Notes: generated by a model from the letters alone, not told the origin. A stretch of 64,000 nucleotides of DNA from Cristatella mucedo (GCA_009760855.2 WPIO01000024.1:2040001-2104000), one strand, 5' to 3'; shown: positions 1 to 12,844, numbered from the stretch's first letter. Numbers and translations are program-made.

Positions 1-2955
1 TTTCTTGATTGCCTTATGGCTCTGTTGATCACTAACTGCAGAGGCATCATAGCGTTTTTTCTTAGCCCATCTATGACAAACTTTGCAATAGTCTCGGCGA
101 AAGACAACTAGCGTAAAAGCTAAATTTCTTGCAAGCCAGAATAGTAGATTGTCCGTTATATTAGACATGCTCGGATGTGATAGCCAGATGCTGAAACAGT
201 CAGCCTGATTAAAATTTCTTATTTTGAGCAGCTATTAAAGAGCAGACCTAAATTTTGTGTACTTAATCAAGGTAACACAAAAGCATCACCTCTTAGAAAC
301 GACAAGTATTCTATTCCAGCACAAGCATGGAGTGTCCTGTAATCAGGAGATCTGTTATATCGTTGTTCATTTTCAGGAAATTAACCTACGTCGACTATTG
401 CATATTTGGTGGCAACTGTTAAGTTTATCGTTCACTGCAGCACATGGCTAAGACTAAAAGTACAGCTGGGTATCGTTAGGGTAGAAGTGAAATCCATCAA
501 ACGGGCTCTGGAATGTGGAATTCCTCTGCTCTCCATTCCTGACGATGACGGCAATCTAGCTGATGGCGGTCGGCCGCAGCTGTAGACGGCCGGCTTCCAC
601 TTGCCAATGACAATCGTCGATGTCTCGCAGCTGATTGAGGCACTACGGTGTAATAAGGGTTATGAGCATGGCTCCATTGATGCTTAATACTGACTTGCCG
701 CTCGCAATAGTGACCAAGAACACGTCTGAGGAGCGACACCTCAAGTAAAGCTGTCATGGGTACTAGATAGTGACAGGGCCAGAAGCCGTTAAATATTCTA
801 GGACGGAAATTATGTGTGCAGTTAGGGTCAGTTCTGTGCACTGATTATGGAATATGATAATGACTGCTGACTTTGAACTGTGAAGAGCTTACGAAATTCC
901 GGTAAAAAGCCAAGGTTTACGAGCAGAGCAGCCCTACTAAAGATTCTGTCGGCAATAAAATTAGTATATAAGATGTGAGCTTGATCCCCTGCAAAATCTC
1001 CGAACGACATTCTGCCAGCCGGTCAGTCATAGTGCTGAGGGCCAGCTGCTATAGGGTTTTAAATCTTACCTGTCGGAAGTCAACTGCAGTACCAGCAGTC
1101 ACTGAGCCTTAGCTGCAATAGGGTCGTTAGCGAATCTGTCGGAAGTCATATTCCGTATCGATATTCTCTTGCAGGTACTGATCCGGCGTTGCTGTTAGCG
1201 CTTTTTGGCGGATTTTGAAGGCTTTGTCAATACCGTTTGGCGAATTTTGGCATGTCTCAACCCAGTGTATGGATTTTTCGGCTGCCCAAACTTGCAATGG
1301 TCATCGGGATGTAGCAGCAGCAACCTCGAACTTTATCTTGACCTTACATAACCCCTTTTTAGTGAAAATGAATCACAGGGGTCACTAAAACCCAGAGCCA
1401 GGACTCAAAGGTCAGCCTGGGCACCTAATTACCCGGAAGTAGTCATTGGGCATATGGCAGGCAAACACTGTTCAGTTGGGCTTGCTTCCAAATCCATCTC
1501 TTGGGATGTACGATCTGCGGTGGCTAAACGCACTACTTGCAATATTTGCTGCCACATCTACCTACGGTAAGTTATCACTTTACTTGGTTATGGACTGTGC
1601 AGTGTTGTGTGTGCCTGTTGCTTCTCGGCCACTGGTGTGCACCCGGCTCTTGGTGGGTGCTTGGGCGGTTGGCTCGGTGCGGCCTTTGATGTGGGCATGA
1701 GGCCCACCACTGTAACTCACCACGGATGCACTCCCTTATCTGTGGTGAGTCAGCCCCTAGCTCATATATGTACCCACTGGGGGAATAAAGATGAGAGTCT
1801 CGTTCACTGCTCACGTTGGCCAGCCCACGTCTTCGTGTCTCCATGAGACTCTGCCAGTGCTGCTGCAGCCGGAGACACAGTAACATAACAGTAGCCTAGC
1901 CTCTGTTATAGACATCAGCTAGGGGGACAGCCGTCTGAGTACTTGTCTTTTGCTTAGCCCCCCTCCATACCTAGTTTGACCGATCCTCTATTGTAATTGT
2001 GGGCGCCACATTCCTTTAGGTCTTACTGACTAAAATGCGATCCTGTCAACCGTAAAATCACCTCTTACTTTAAATTTGTGCTTTTGATTTAGGACCTTTA
2101 AAGGAGTTAATATTGCAGGGGGGAGCTCTGGGCACAATGGCAGGGTCATTTAGAACGAACCCCACACGAGTGGGTTGTGTGATGACAACGACGGCCGTAT
2201 TGTATTATGCACAGGCAACGCAAGCGAGCGAGCATTCATACGGATGTAGAGGTAGCAGCCGTCGTGTAAGCAGCTCCGGAGTTCGCCGGGAGATAAGATA
2301 GTGAGAGGGAGAGCTGCAGATGCAGAAAGTGGTTAGCATGCTCACCAGCCGGTGGACAAGCAGAAAGTATTTTACTGCAGGACAAGCGGCTCACACAACT
2401 GTAGCTGACCCGTTGCAATTCAATTGGGCTTAGTCAGCCGATAATGTCCGACTGCTGCACCTATTGAGGTGGTATAGGTTCGCCCGTTGGCCGGGCTAAG
2501 TGGTGTGAGTCCGGCTGGGGCTGACCATTTTAGGCGAGGCCACACCCTCAATACCTTATCCCACTGGGAAGCCTTTCCGAAAGCTCTACTCAGGCGTGTG
2601 ATTCCAGCCTCTGCCGCCAACTAACCAGGGACACTGCTAGCACTTTCCGTCACACAATATGTAACAAAAAACACGTGAGGCATGAATACCGTGGCGGAAT
2701 GATCATGCCAAAGTCTACAGGTTTGAGCCAAGGCTGTGCACGACAATATTGTTATCGCTTTCAATGTTCTGATATTCGAAAATAAATACATTGCAATGTT
2801 CAATTCCAAAAATACAGTCTAGTGCAATATTCTATGCCACCAATGCAATATTTTGCTCATCTAAAACATCAGATATTGCCATTTATTGTCAGTGATTTTA
2901 TCAATCCTCTTCATATTATTCTTCGTTCTCTTCGTTATCATTAGCTGTCTGTGAT
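1..2955. other. Unassigned sequence, no gene recognised
   Basis: No protein family, RNA gene or transposon was recognised on either strand. The open frames here are short, mutually overlapping and on both strands (for example 497-841 minus and 1446-1700 plus), as expected by chance. A phrase containing CTGTCGGAAGTCA recurs near 1075 and 1137, which suggests a small degenerate local duplication. The AT-rich stretch from about 2750 leads into the hAT relic. Confidence 0.5.
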
Positions 2956-2959
2956 TCGT

Positions 2960-4880
2960 TTTCATTCACTATCGAGACGACCAGAGTCAAATTCCACAGT
3001 AACTTGTTTTGATTCAGAAAAAGCAGCTCCTCCAAGGTTCTGGTTTGCAAACTGACGTTGAGGACAGAACACTCGCATTGCCATAAAGAAAAGTTTCTTC
3101 GCCTCACATGTTGTTGGAAGCGAGAAGTGCGTGTTCATGTACTCGCTGCATGCTTTCTTCTCTTCAATGCGATGTTGCTTGAGTTCTCGTTCCACAAAAG
3201 CCAGTTGAGCATCGTCATTTGCAGCTTCTTCCAAGTCCTGAGCCAGCAGCTCAGGCCTCGGAAGAAGCTGCAAATGACTCAGCTGTCCACAATTTTCCAA
3301 TAGCACCTTCTGAATTGTGAAATGTTCTCATTGTTTGCTTGTATCTTGACGATGGCCGTTTCCAAATCTCAGCTGTGGGTGATATCTGAATCGTTTCCAA
3401 GATATTGGTCGAAGGCAAACTCTGGATAAGGGTCGACAATCGATCTGACTAAAATATCCAATTTTTTTCAAGGACGTGTCAATTCACTGCAGGGCTATCG
3501 CTACAGATTTGAATCGGCCAATGCTCACTTGCGATGCCGAATACTTATTTTCAGCCCAGCTGCGGGAACAAGGTCCATTATTTCATCATCTGCCTCAACA
3601 AGATTTGGAAGGAGTCTTTCGAAGTGCTGAAACGTATCTGAAACGTCTGTCCAGCGGGTTATGTTTCGTTTGGCCGGGCACAGGGATGTCATCAAGCAAA
3701 ATTGACCTGACTGTTTGAGTGTTGACAAGTTTGACATGAGCATCCCAACTAACTACGATTAAGTTGCAAATAATGTGATGATATATACCACAATAGCCAA
3801 ATACGGTGACTGCTGCATCCAAGAAGTTGAAAACCAAGAAGGTCCGCTGTTTAGTTGGTTGAGAAGTTGTTCCCAATCAAACAGAAAAGGGGGTCGAGAG
3901 ACACAGAGTACCACTCAAGTGATGTAATTTAATGTATCTCCGTCTGTAACTCCACAAAGTCATGAAGACCACGTGGGTGTTATGCAGGAGAGTTTTGTAT
4001 AGCTCACTCACAGCCTAAGTGGCTTTCGATACGCATTCCGTAGCCAACAGACTTCGTCTCACGCAACAAAGAGAAAGTGGGAAGCATAGCAGAGTCAGGA
4101 GAGCAGTTGAGGTAGTGAGTAGCATAGAAGTAGCAGCTCGGGACTGCTGAAAAAGATGTGCCATAGTCGGCAGTAGGAGAGTAGTTGTAATTGCGTAAGA
4201 AAGTGTCGATTTGATTAAATTCACATAGTTCTCAGCAGCAAAATGTATCGTCTTGTCAAGGAGATGTGCGAAGGCCAACAGATGAATTTCATGAGCAGCA
4301 GTATGCTCCTTGCCAGGGTAGACGATGCAAAGACCAATATAGTGCGTTGAATCCCCAGACCAGCCATCTAGCACAAGAGCGAATGTGATAGCAGTAGCGA
4401 CCTTGACAGATATCTTTTTTCCATCGCCTCCACCAGCTTGAACATGTATTTTTTAAGTGTCTTAAAATAGATCGGTTTCAGTTTGATATAGCTTCTGGTG
4501 AGCTATTTTCCCAAAACATCATTCGAGCTCATCCACGATGGCCCGTTCCAGCCATTTGAACACATTGGTTTATCGACTATCAAGTATGTACCCCAAGGTG
4601 GTCTGTCCAGAAATTGCTTGTCCAGTTCCGGTGATAACACTTGCTGTTTCAGATTAGCCGTCTCCATTTTGTACCAACTAAAACATTTCTAGGTAACTCT
4701 GGTCCTTCTGCTTGATGTGGGATAACAGATTTGTGTAGCCGAGCGTGATGTTTTGTATGGAACAGCTCCACAAGTGTATTTTCACGTATTGGCTTCAGAA
4801 CCAACAGGATTCTTGCCAAAGTTAAGCTGACAGATCTTCTTGATGTCAGGTAGAATTGTAAGTCGAGAACTTGAACTCGA
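2960..4880 (-). pseudogene. hAT-superfamily transposase relic, split by a LINE-B insertion
   Basis: hAT transposases cut and paste DNA transposons; this copy is dead. Read on the minus strand, the upstream part (about 4880 to 4204) holds a stretch ending in LVLDGWSGDSTHYIG, the hAT core beginning with the conserved DGWS/STHY motif. The next part (about 3880 to 3525) contains LVGNNFSTN and GCSSHRI, then TRWTDVSDTF, matching the hAT DN(C)S..N, GC.SHR.NL and TRWSS motifs. The C-terminal part (3306 to 2962) contains YMNTHFSLPTTCEAKKLF, the hAT dimerisation region (usually LPTSN..ER.FS). Frames change several times and there are in-frame stops. Position 3922-4204 is a LINE-B inserted in the middle. 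A long open frame at 4015-4374 is an accident joining hAT and LINE sequence. Terminal inverted repeats were not identified. Confidence 0.82.
3922..4203 (-). mobile_element. LINE-B 3' fragment inserted in the hAT relic
   Basis: This is the reverse complement of the 3' end of LINE-B, best seen at 44340-44631. It starts at the 3' terminus with AATGTATCTCCGTCTGTAAC, followed by the untranslated tail and the last roughly 60 codons of the reverse transcriptase ORF. It is strongly 5'-truncated, as typical LINE insertions are. The hAT reading resumes on both sides, so the LINE came later than the transposon. Confidence 0.85.
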
Positions 4881-5089
4881 CATAAAAGTTGGCGACCTCT
4901 GAGACAAAAAATGGCACCACCTTGATTTTAAACGATTGTGCACTTGGGATCGAGCGGAACATGGTGCATTCTACGAAGAGAGTAACAATATAATGATGAT
5001 GATGGATTTTCCACCAAATTTTAAGCCTGCGATATTAACGAAGAGGGTGGACGAGGTATCGAAAATGTTCACGATGCATGTGAAAGTGA

Positions 5090-5302
5090 GGGACCCACTA
5101 AATCCTGCGACAAATAGGTGCGTTTTTATTTTATTTTCAATGGGGTCAAATCAGGAGATGTAAAGATGGAGTGTGGAAGTGAGTTTCTGTATTTGGGAGA
5201 CCAGAAAAACACTTTCAAACACCGTCATGACATCTCCTGATTTGACCCTATTTAAAAAGAAACTAAAAACGCTCCTATTTATGACAGCATTTAGTGGGTC
5301 CC
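5090..5302. repeat. Inverted repeat made from two LINE-A 3' fragments
   Basis: Position 5090-5162 is a minus-oriented piece of LINE-A (end of the ORF, starting GGGACCCACTAAAT). Position 5230-5302 is the same piece in plus orientation, ending in its complement. The arms are about 73 bases with a spacer of about 67 bases, and they share GTCAAATCAGGAGATGT and its complement exactly. The transcript could fold into a hairpin. It probably reflects twin priming or an inversion during LINE insertion. Confidence 0.8.
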
Positions 5303-5437
5303 CGTGATTCGTCCCTTTATGTGCTTATGCTTGCTGACACTGTTTCAAGCTGCCACTGATCACGCTTGCAATGCTGACCATGTGCATATCACCCCTAACT
5401 ATAATATTCGCGTTGCTTATCGAGCATGCTACCACTA
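5215..5437 (+). mobile_element. LINE-A 3' fragment
   Basis: This holds the end of the LINE-A ORF and the start of its 3' untranslated region (GTGCTTATGCTTGCTGACAC..., TTATCGAGCATGCTACCA). The terminal hairpin and ATT tail are missing because LINE-B sequence begins directly at about 5438. Confidence 0.8.
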
Positions 5438-7212
5438 TCCTAAGCGGCTTTCGGTATGTATTTTGTAGCCGACAGACTTCGTCTCACGCTACAATGAAAA
5501 AGTAGGAATCATAGCAGAGTCAGGTGAGCGTTGGAGGTAGTGAGTAGCATGGAAGTAGCAGCTCAAGACCACTGAAAAGGATGAGCCATAGTCGGCAGTA
5601 GGAGAGCAGTTGTCGTTGCTTAAGAGTTGAGGAAGCGAGCTCCACAGTCTTGGACCTGCAGAGCTAAAGCTTCTGTCGCCAACAGTCTTTAAACGGCGTA
5701 ATGGAACAGCTAATTTATCGTCTACACAAGAACCTGAGTTCGCGAAGAGGCTGAAACTGGTGAATCAGTTTAGCTAGGTACGAAGGAGCTAACCGTGGCG
5801 GCCTTGTGGGTAAGCCTAAGAACTTTGCTCTGAATCCGTTGATCAACCGGCATCCATCCTAGCTCTTTTAGCAAAGGAGACACGTGCTCAAACCTCTAGG
5901 ACCTGAAGACTAGCCTTGCAGCCATATTCTAAGTCAGCTGCAGTGGCCTAATCGCTTTCTTTGGTAGCCCAGCCAAAGGGTCTTACAATAGGAGCAAGTT
6001 AACTTTTTTTTAAGCCACTGGGGAAGACAGCTCCTAATCTTTGATAGGCATCGGACGTGAGGACTAGCTTTAGAGGCAGTCCTCTGAATGAAGCTTTAGA
6101 AATTGAGGCAGCGGTCGAAATCGACACCTAAATTTCGAGCACGTGGTGATGGTTGCTCAATAGCATCACCTATTAGAAGAGCAAAACTTGTAATCCAGCC
6201 ATACGCTGAGGGAGTCTAATGAGCAGCAGTTCGGTTTTATCATCATTTAATGTCAGGAAGTTTTCCGACATCCAAGATCGAATATAGGCAAGGCAAGAAT
6301 TCAGTTTCTCACTTGCTGCCGCAGAGTCTGACAGTTTGAATAAAAAATACACCTGAATAAGGTCAGAAAAAAAGTAAGAGCCTATTCCATGCACCTTAAT
6401 CACTCTTCCCAGAGGTTGCGTATAAATGGAGAACAGCAAGGGACTGACTACAGACCCTTAAGGGACATGAAAGATGACCCGTCTCGTGTTTGAGACCTGA
6501 CCCCCACACGACAAGGATTGAACACCACCAGACAAGTACGATTTAAACCATGCCAGTACTTTGTCTGCCAGAACGATCTTTTCTCTCAAACTTTCTAGCA
6601 GAACATCGTGATAAATGGGGACGAAGGCAGCAGACAGATGTAGCTGAGCTAGGGAAGTGACATTGCCGTCGTCGTTGCGACGTAGAATGTCATTTTTAAC
6701 ATGGAGGGGAGCAGTTTCAGTGGATTGCTGCCTCTTGAACCCAGATTAAAATGTTTCCGACATTTCATTCTTCTCTATAGGTTAAACTAGCTGCTTGGCA
6801 ACAATTTTTTCAAGAATCTTTGACAAGAAAGGAAGATGGAAACTGGGCGATAGTTTGCAAGAACCTCTGTGTCTAATCCAGACTTTTTAAGTATAGGTAT
6901 AACGATTGCCGATCTGAAGGACTTGGTAACGACCCCTTTTCCAAGAGAAGCATTAAAATTTCCGTTATGGCCCGCTAATTTGGCCTGCCAGTGAAGACCA
7001 CCGAGATGAAGGTATAGCGTTTCCAGGAGACGAGCTCTTTTTGCTAGACCTTATAAAGGAGAGCCACATCACATGCAGAAATCTCGGAGAACTTTATAAG
7101 AAAGGTCACAGGTTGGGGAATCGCGATTGCTTTAGTCGGAGGGGGCTTAGTGGAGGCACGAGTGTGCAAAAATTTTCAGTAAAGAAGGCTTAAAACTTTT
7201 CAGCTGAGCCCT
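5438..7212 (-). mobile_element. LINE-B copy, 5'-truncated and decayed
   Basis: This minus-strand copy aligns by eye along the ORF seen at 42700-44509: the C-terminal domain (5460-5960), the linker (about 6060-6170), the reverse transcriptase fingers and palm (6170-6900) and the upstream region (6900-7212). A readable segment is 6173-6439, where the catalytic YADD position reads FSD. Stops and indels break the frame throughout. The 3' untranslated tail is absent at the left end, so either the insertion was incomplete or the end was lost. Confidence 0.85.
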
Positions 7213-7687
7213 TAAGTGAGAAATTTGGTCCCCTTCATCGATATGAGCTTGAAACATTATAATAAGTGGGTTCGCACTTCGTGGAAGAAAAATTGGTGGT
7301 GCAAGTTGAGGCTTGAAGTCTGCTTCCACGTGCAAAGCGAGCGATAGCAGCAGGATGCCATAGGTAGCTTGTTTGCACTTGAGCAGTCGATGTGCTGGCC
7401 GTTAATACCCTATCAGTGGTGCCCTCTGGATCACCTTAGTGTATCGATTCTACATATATCTTGTGAGTGTTTATAGAGTAAGGCTGTTGCAAAGATATGT
7501 CCCACCAGCAATAAGTGTTTTAAAGAGACAACTGAGCCAGGCTTACCAACTGCCTTTGCCTCGACGGCTTAGTGAATCGTAGTGCTCCTCTTCACTCCGT
7601 GCCGGTTTAATTCAAGCTGGCCCTGGAGTTTTGGCAACTCAGTTGGTTCTAGCGTGAACGCAAGGTCCGCTGTGGGAGCTTGTTTGC
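7213..7687. other. Unassigned spacer between LINE copies
   Basis: Nothing was recognised. The open frame at 7147-7335 starts inside the LINE-B and runs out by chance. Confidence 0.4.
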
Positions 7688-8775
7688 TTGTAGTTTCCGA
7701 AAAGCAGGTGATACGATGCTTAGCCTGGTGGGTGTAGATCTGATAGCTTGGCTGGAGCTAAAGAATGAAGGGACCTAACAGTTAGCGACAAAACCTTGAA
7801 GTCGATCCGTTGCTTGACTGGTAGAAAGTTTAGGTCGGCAAGAAGTGATGGGATGTGGCAACGGTGACGCTCACGACAGATAAGCCCAGCTGCAGAGTTT
7901 TGCACCAGCTGTAAGCGCCTGATTGGACTTGTCGATAATCCAGCAAGCAGTGAGTTACAGAAGTCAAGACGATATGTCACAAATGCAAAGACCAACTTAG
8001 ATGCGGTATTCTTACCTTAACAAGCCCGAATTTGAGCTATGTTATCTTGCTGAAAGTAGGTAAACTTAATTGTGTAGGGGATGTGGTCTTCTAACAAAAT
8101 TTCACTTTGGAACATTACGGGTAGATTTCTTGCAGATTCCACAGGAGATATGCTGGCAGATCCCATTTTGAGCGTTAGCCTTTCTAATTAATGAATCACT
8201 CTTGGTTTGCACATAACTAATAAGTTAGTTTCATCATCATTTACTTTAAGAAAACTTGCTGCTATCAATATTCAGATACCATCAATGCCTGCAACAAGGG
8301 AGTTGAGGTTCTCAAAGACTGGGAGGGATTAAAGCAAACTTACAACTGAGTGTCATTCTCATAGAAGTGAAAGCCTATCTTGTGCATGGCAATCAGGTCA
8401 GCAAGAGGGATAGTATAAACAGTGAAAAGAACCGGCCCTAGCACGGAGCCCTGAGGTACCCCAAATTTCACAAGTACCTCGGATTATCTTTGTCCATTCT
8501 CATCAATACTCTGGAGCCTCCCACTGAGATAGGACCTCATCCATTGAAATAAAGTGCCAGTAATGCCCCGGCGCGATGAGAAGCGCCCAAGAAGGACTTG
8601 GTGATCGATTTTATCAAAAGCTGCCGAAAGATCGAGCTAGACAAGCAGAGATACTCTACCCATGTCTGCATACCTAAGTAGCTCGTTGTAAACCCGAAGC
8701 AATGCTGACTCAGTGCACAGAGTGATTAGCTTAAAAGCCAGTCTGGAACTTCCTAGCAAGGTTGCAAATTTGAAC
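7688..8775 (-). mobile_element. LINE-A copy, reverse transcriptase region, both ends missing
   Basis: Read on the minus strand, this runs from the thumb-side part of the reverse transcriptase (about 8775, near CTGGAACTTCCTAGCAAGGT) through the SAAFD-type box (about 8630), the catalytic region (about 8360, where YADD has become YEND) and the conserved C-terminal domain (7995 to 7720, with YRLDFCNSLLAGL). It lacks the 5' half, the final codons, and the 3' hairpin and tail. Multiple frameshifts make it non-functional. Confidence 0.87.
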
Positions 8776-8829
8776 AAACTACCGGAAAGTGACTGGGCCA
8801 TGATAAAATGTATATTACCTGTCACGGTG

Positions 8830-9715
8830 CACCGTGCTTAAAGTGCAATCACATCCTTTCAACCAATCACACACATGCAATCGCATGCAGTGAATGGCAA
8901 TTGACAGCAACGGCCTGGGTCATACCTCAGTTCGAGGCAAATTTACGAGACACTGAAGCTGGGAGGACCAATGGTCATCACATTTAACATTCCGCTGAGT
9001 CTAAAGTAAAACCGTGGCATTTTCAAGATGTTTTTCTCGTTAACTGTCAGCAATGCATGGCAATCCACAGCAATGGCAGGGGCCGATAGCGAAAACCAAG
9101 GAAAATTGGCAAGTTTGGCTGCAAGAAACTGCTACTCTCATTCCATGAAACATGTACCTGTTCGAGCTAGCAATGTTCACCTATTGCGGGCGTTCAATCG
9201 ACTGCAGTGGCCCGGGAAAATACGCCAATCCATAATGGTCCGTTGCAAATTGACCAATTAACTATAACTTTATTGCATGTTGCAGTACACTGCATATATT
9301 ATATTTAAAACTGCAACCACATCCTTTTAAACAATCGAGAACACAATCGAGGGCAATGCACGGCAATGGCGAGGCTTCTGCCACAATCTGTTTCACATTT
9401 GCTGGAAATCGGTGGTTAGAATTTGTAATTATCCTACCATATAATACTCGCTGTGGGTTCACATAATGTCATTTTTCTAGTTCAACTTTGAGCATTGCAT
9501 TTCCATCGATGGTAATTGCTCTAGACAATACAGCAATCTACAATTCTTGCATTTAAAAACAAACCTGGCAGGAGAAGATTCCATTCGTCGTGGGTATTAC
9601 AGTGGGCTGCGAAAAAATTGCTACCACATCTTTTTAACCAATCACAAGCTTACATGTCAGGCAATCGACGGCAGCGGCCTGGTAAAATAAGTGAATCCTA
9701 AAACAGTTCATTAAT
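8830..9715. repeat. Degenerate repeat units sharing a CACATC(C/T)TTT..AACCAATC phrase
   Basis: Three stretches carry the same ordered phrases: a run like CACATCCTTTCAACCAATCA, then a CATG, then GGCAAT..ACGGCA..GG. They lie at about 8845-8925, 9310-9375 and 9625-9695, and a weaker version of the second half is near 9045-9085 and 9195-9215. Spacing is irregular (about 465 and 315 bases). No coding potential is convincing. Confidence 0.55.
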
Positions 9716-10649
9716 AATAGACTAGAGGATTATGGGTGACGCTCCCATTTAGATTTTTGTTGAGAGTATACTCTAACTTTAACTCTAACTTCTCTTATTT
9801 TGTGTGCATCCTGGAAATGTCATTGGTAATGCTAGCTTTCAATCACAGCTGGAGGGCCGGTGACATGTTTTTCCAGCTAACCAAAAGGTCTTCCTCACCG
9901 GGTACGAGCGCTTGATGCATACCACTGGTTTCATGAATTATGCTGAGTAAGCGCACTGACGACGGATAGATTTCCGCGTATTCTCATTCCTTTTCCAAAA
10001 AATCGCAGTGTATTTTGGGGTTCCGAAATGATTAATGGCATTTCAATTCATTTCAATTTCGAAAATTGATTTGATATACGAGTAATTTCAGTTATGAGTT
10101 CCGTCACGGAACGAATTCAAGTCGTAAGCCAAGGTATTTCATCTCCGTATTTCATTATCGCCGGATCATTATCTCTTGCACTTAAAGGTTATGTAGATGT
10201 ATCTGTTAATGTGTAAAGACAGAGATGGAGACATCCTGAGAGAGATCGCGAGCATTAGATGTTGGCATAGACAGAGAGAGAATCTTTGAGAAAGTAAGCT
10301 ATCAATAACAACAGAAATAGAGAGCCAAGCAGAGATGTATGGATTGATACATATGTACGGGAAGACAGAAAGGCCGGAAAAAAGTATGTTTGGTCGAGAT
10401 AATAATAATAATAATAAACGTGTCTAGCACCCTTACAGGACTTAATGTATTTCTAGAAACTTCGAATTTACTGTAAAGGAAGCATGCTAAAATGCTTAGC
10501 AGCAACAAGCACATTGTCAACAAGCATAACATGGTTATCGTTAACATAGGCAATATCAACATGTAAAATGTCGAATGGTGGTAGCATGCACAATGTTTGC
10601 ACACATGACCATTCTGACGTTTCACAAGTATTCACTCACTGCTATGCTA
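9716..10649. other. Unassigned, includes a short AAT microsatellite
   Basis: No gene was recognised. A run of AAT/ATA triplets lies at 10399-10418. The minus-strand open frame at 10302-10625 is hydrophobic and low in complexity and has no recognisable family, so it is not called as a gene. Confidence 0.4.
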
Positions 10650-10915
10650 AACAGGTGCGTGTTTAGTTTCTTTTTGAAGTTGTGAGTCGAGGGAACTTGT
10701 GATGTCCGTCGGTTTAAGCTCCCGGCTATAGAAGCATTCGAACTAAGGTCATGGTATCCAAATGATTTGAGGTTAGTTCGAGGCATAGCTTGGAAGTCGA
10801 TATTCTGCCTGATTGTGTGCCAGTGAAGGTGAGCGAGAAGTAGTGTAATACACAAACCATGAAGCTCCCGACAGACAAGCCTAGATGCAAAGTTGTGTAC
10901 CAATATGCAATTGTC
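10650..10915 (-). mobile_element. LINE-A scrap with internal deletion
   Basis: The minus strand joins the C-terminal codons of LINE-A (RTNLKSFG, then KKLNTHLF) to the preceding domain (LVCRELHG, then the LHW.....IDF region), with the residues normally between them missing. An old, internally deleted copy. Confidence 0.7.
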
Positions 10916-12844
10916 TGGTGAAAAGTGATATAATAAGGTAGACGGATAGGCGGTAGATGGATAGATAGCCATGTAGAGAGATACAGTTTGAGTAAATAGA
11001 CGCATAGAGAGGGAGAGAGCGTGATAACTGAAGGTATCTCTGTCTGTCACTCCACATAGCCACTTAAACAAAGTGTGTTGTTGATTGATTGTTAGGTAGG
11101 TCTATGGCTGGGAGGGTAGGTAGGCAAGTTGGGTAGATCGATGGAGGGATGGAAATATATAAAAAAGAGGAATTTTGTAATATCTTAGGCCTCAAAAGAA
11201 TGGTAATAGCAATTATTTCTTACAAAATATATCTTGCTTCACTAAAGCCTTCAATAACTTGAATTTACCGAACTTACCAACTTCCGACTAGAAAACTGAC
11301 AACTTTGCGTCAGATAGTTAGTTGTGTCACATTAAAAACTAGTTGATGGTAGCAAGAAACTTATAAAAATAAGTCTGCTTTAATGCTCATCCACGATTAT
11401 GTTGATGTCATACACTACGCTGTCCTAAATTGTGTTATTAACTGCATTTATTTAAATGGTACTGACAAGTTGCTAAAAATATACACAGTTAAAGTAGTCA
11501 TATATGCTTGCACATTATATCCACTTGAGCTCACAATTATCAGAGATGCTACATAAAATGGCTTCTTGACGAAAAAGGCTCCAATTCTTCATCCAGATGC
11601 CAGTAAGTGGGTTTTACGCTTAAGGATTGACAAGGCTCCTCTAGTAGCACATTAGCCCTGAAATAGGTTCAAGATTATTGCTTAACAAATATTGAATACA
11701 ATTACCCGCATGTGTAGGCCCACTGCCTTGTTGAAAAATAAAATGATTTCCTTGAAGTCCCTGTGCACTATGTACTGCAACTTAATGGAGTTGCTCTAAT
11801 TTAGGTCTGGCATCATGGTGCCAAGGTTCACTTAGATAGGAAGCCCTTGACCATGACCCCTTTGCTGCCGAGTTTGCCATCTTGTGAAAGCGACTATCGT
11901 TTACAGGCTTCGTTGGAGCAGTAAAACACGTATTGCATACCTTTGTAATTGTCGGAAGTGGCAAATTTGCTCTCATCACTGCATTCGACTTTTCTCAAGT
12001 CTTCGTGGGTCCGGTATGCTCTCACCTTAGGCCACTTCAAATGAACTGCATTATCCTTCGGGACAGAAGTGGCTTCTTATATTGCATTCCATCCAACCTT
12101 ACTTTGTTCATCTGGGCAACGCATTAGCATCCCCTACCAACTAGCTTATCTGAGTAGCCGACAGATTTTTAGCATGAATCACCACAGGAGTGGAAGTACA
12201 TCTAAAACTTTATCATTATGGAACTGATCACCACAGTGGGGAATTGTACACACCTTGCAGGTGGGCTAACATCGTTTGGCAGCTTGGGTGTCTTAACCTA
12301 GTAACCATACGTAGATTTTCAGCAGACCGTCACTTCGATCGCAGGCCACTTCAATCCTAAGGCCTGCACTTTGCAACTAGAAGAACCGAACATTCATTCA
12401 TTCTGCCTGCCATTATTTATCTCGCAAGCCGATTTGGCAATTATAAGCCTGGGCTTTGTTGACCTCTTGTAAATGCCATTGGACGGATTTTGTGCAGTTC
12501 TGTAAGTATGGCATTGAAGCCATTTTGCTCTGCCCCAGCCGAACTCTTGCGTTCTGCCGAACCAATGAGCTCGCTAAGCTTCAGCACCTCTTGGTATGCT
12601 ATAACCGCCCACGCGACTCTTTCTGCCGATCTGCTGGCCTTGGGGAAGCTATCCTCTCTTTCTATTGCTTCGGAGGCGGAGCAGCCAAGCTGACGCCGAC
12701 GTCTATCCAAGAACACTTGCATGTAAGCACACCCGATCGCCTGCATCAAATACAGCCATCATCATTCTTAAAAAATTAGGGTGGGGCTTCGTCATCTTTC
12801 TTTTTGTTGATGGCCGAGACCTCTTCCAAATTAATCAATGAACA
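10916..12844. other. Unassigned sequence
   Basis: Nothing was recognised. Position 10930-11160 is rich in GATA- and GTAGG-like simple sequence. From 11160 to 12840 only short overlapping frames are seen (12441-12749 minus, 12456-12779 plus), and they overlap each other, so neither is supported. Confidence 0.4.

Noticed and set aside
497-841. 114-residue minus-strand frame
   Set aside because: His/Arg-rich with no recognisable domain, no supporting neighbour, overlapped by another frame; it looks like chance.
4015-4374. 119-residue minus-strand frame as a gene
   Set aside because: It crosses the junction between hAT and LINE-B sequence; neither half is a complete protein.
10302-10625. 107-residue membrane-like protein
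   Set aside because: Low-complexity hydrophobic translation containing an ATA/AAT microsatellite; no family or conservation visible.
12441-12779. Overlapping frames on both strands as a gene
   Set aside because: Opposed frames of similar length with no domain; neither shows splice or start context that decides between them.
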